From Desulfobacteraceae bacterium (GTDB lineage Bacteria > Desulfobacterota > Desulfobacteria > Desulfobacterales > SG8-13), in NCBI GenBank assembly GCA_029287875.1, contig JARFQH010000063.1:1-14864 (forward strand): a stretch of DNA of 14,864 nucleotides, written 5' to 3'. The notes beneath the pieces were generated by a model. The model ran no database searches. It saw only the letters and a list, made by a program, of their open reading frames with translations, and was not told where the DNA came from. This document shows positions 14,665 through 14,864 of this stretch, piece after piece (position 1 is the stretch's first letter; the number at the start of each line of letters is the position of its first letter). The position numbers and the translations under genes are program-made.

Positions 14665-14741
14665 CAGGTTCTCCTTACAGGTTCGGTCTATGGGCAACCG
14701 TCCGGCGACGGGCGTCCGGTATTAGGGTCCCAGCAAAAAAT

Positions 14742-14864
14742 AATTCCACATCTTGCTGGTCTTTTGGTCCGTCTACTGCGTTACAGCCACCGACACGTAT
14801 CTCGATATGCGCCGCTGGCTGTGCCTTGTAGACGAACCCAAATCCGGCGCAATCTTGTGGAATT
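14742..14864. repeat. 123-bp palindromic element at the window edge
   Basis: The termini AATTCCACA (14742-14750) and TGTGGAATT (14856-14864) are perfect 9-bp inverted repeats. Inside, GTCTAC (14771-14776) pairs with GTAGAC (14828-14833) and ACAGCCA (14783-14789) pairs with TGGCTGT (14816-14822); flanks of these also match imperfectly (13 of 16 around GTCTAC). The loop is about 26 nt. It has no coding frame I can support. It begins 77 bp upstream of the cysK ATG and ends exactly at the last base, so it may extend further. A CCAGCA/TGCTGG pair (14730-14735 and 14754-14759) overlaps its left end. It resembles a MITE or REP-type repeat. Confidence 0.55.

Noticed and set aside
14665..14697. 11-residue N-terminal extension of CysK
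   Set aside because: The ribosome site AAGGAGA falls inside it, and CysK proteins start close to the SNIGSTIGSTPL pattern.
14734..14757. Sigma54-like -24/-12 box upstream of cysK on the - strand
   Set aside because: GG and GC are 11 nt apart and not the required 10, and the rest of the consensus is poor.
1..14864. CRISPR arrays, tRNA or rRNA genes, transposases
   Set aside because: No regularly spaced repeats, cloverleaf-like or rRNA-like sequence, or transposase motifs were seen on either strand by eye.

Overview
The window looks like a chromosomal segment of a Gram-negative, probably anaerobic or oxygen-tolerant bacterium. Gene content and protein style suggest a deltaproteobacterium / Desulfobacterota, perhaps Desulfobacterales; this is an inference, with no rRNA or other marker to confirm it. 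KdsC (Kdo/LPS synthesis) supports an outer membrane. A complete cytochrome bd oxidase locus supports coping with low oxygen. There is no phage, integrase, transposase, CRISPR array or tRNA that I can see.

Layout: (1) 1-1218, + strand: a small YwbE-type protein and a stand-alone Rossmann/SLOG-like protein of unknown role, followed by a hairpin plus T-rich tract. (2) 1219-3206: a PLP-dependent class I/II aminotransferase (+), convergent with uppP (undecaprenyl-diphosphatase, -). uppP appears to have a promoter whose predicted start point falls on the ATG, which suggests a leaderless mRNA. (3) 3307-6205, - strand: an unrecognised 103-aa protein, and upstream of it a 786-aa ExeA/GspA-like AAA ATPase with one transmembrane segment, a long charged/proline-rich linker and a C-terminal NTF2-like domain. 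(4) 6243-9142, - strand: cydA-cydB-cydX. CydX is only 37 residues and easily missed. The ExeA-like gene starts 37 bp after cydX with no evident terminator, so it may be cotranscribed with the oxidase. (5) 9311-12845, + strand: cydD-cydC, the ABC exporter needed to assemble cytochrome bd, overlapping by 8 bp. It is divergent from cydABX across a 168-bp control region holding a 9-bp inverted repeat and a good sigma70-type promoter. (6) 12846-13213: a 367-bp noncoding gap with two inverted-repeat structures, one a 193-bp imperfect palindrome. (7) 13214-14664: kdsC (+) convergent with cysK (-). (8) 14742-14864: a second, different imperfect palindrome of 123 bp that ends at the window edge.

How the parts fit: the central ~6.6 kb is a self-contained cytochrome bd module (structural subunits, small subunit and assembly transporter) with one shared regulatory region. 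UppP and KdsC belong to cell-envelope synthesis (lipid carrier recycling and Kdo), and CysK to cysteine synthesis. The least explained items are the SLOG-like protein, the ExeA-like/NTF2 fusion with its small downstream partner, and the two palindromic intergenic elements, which look like MITE/REP-type repeats or structured RNAs.
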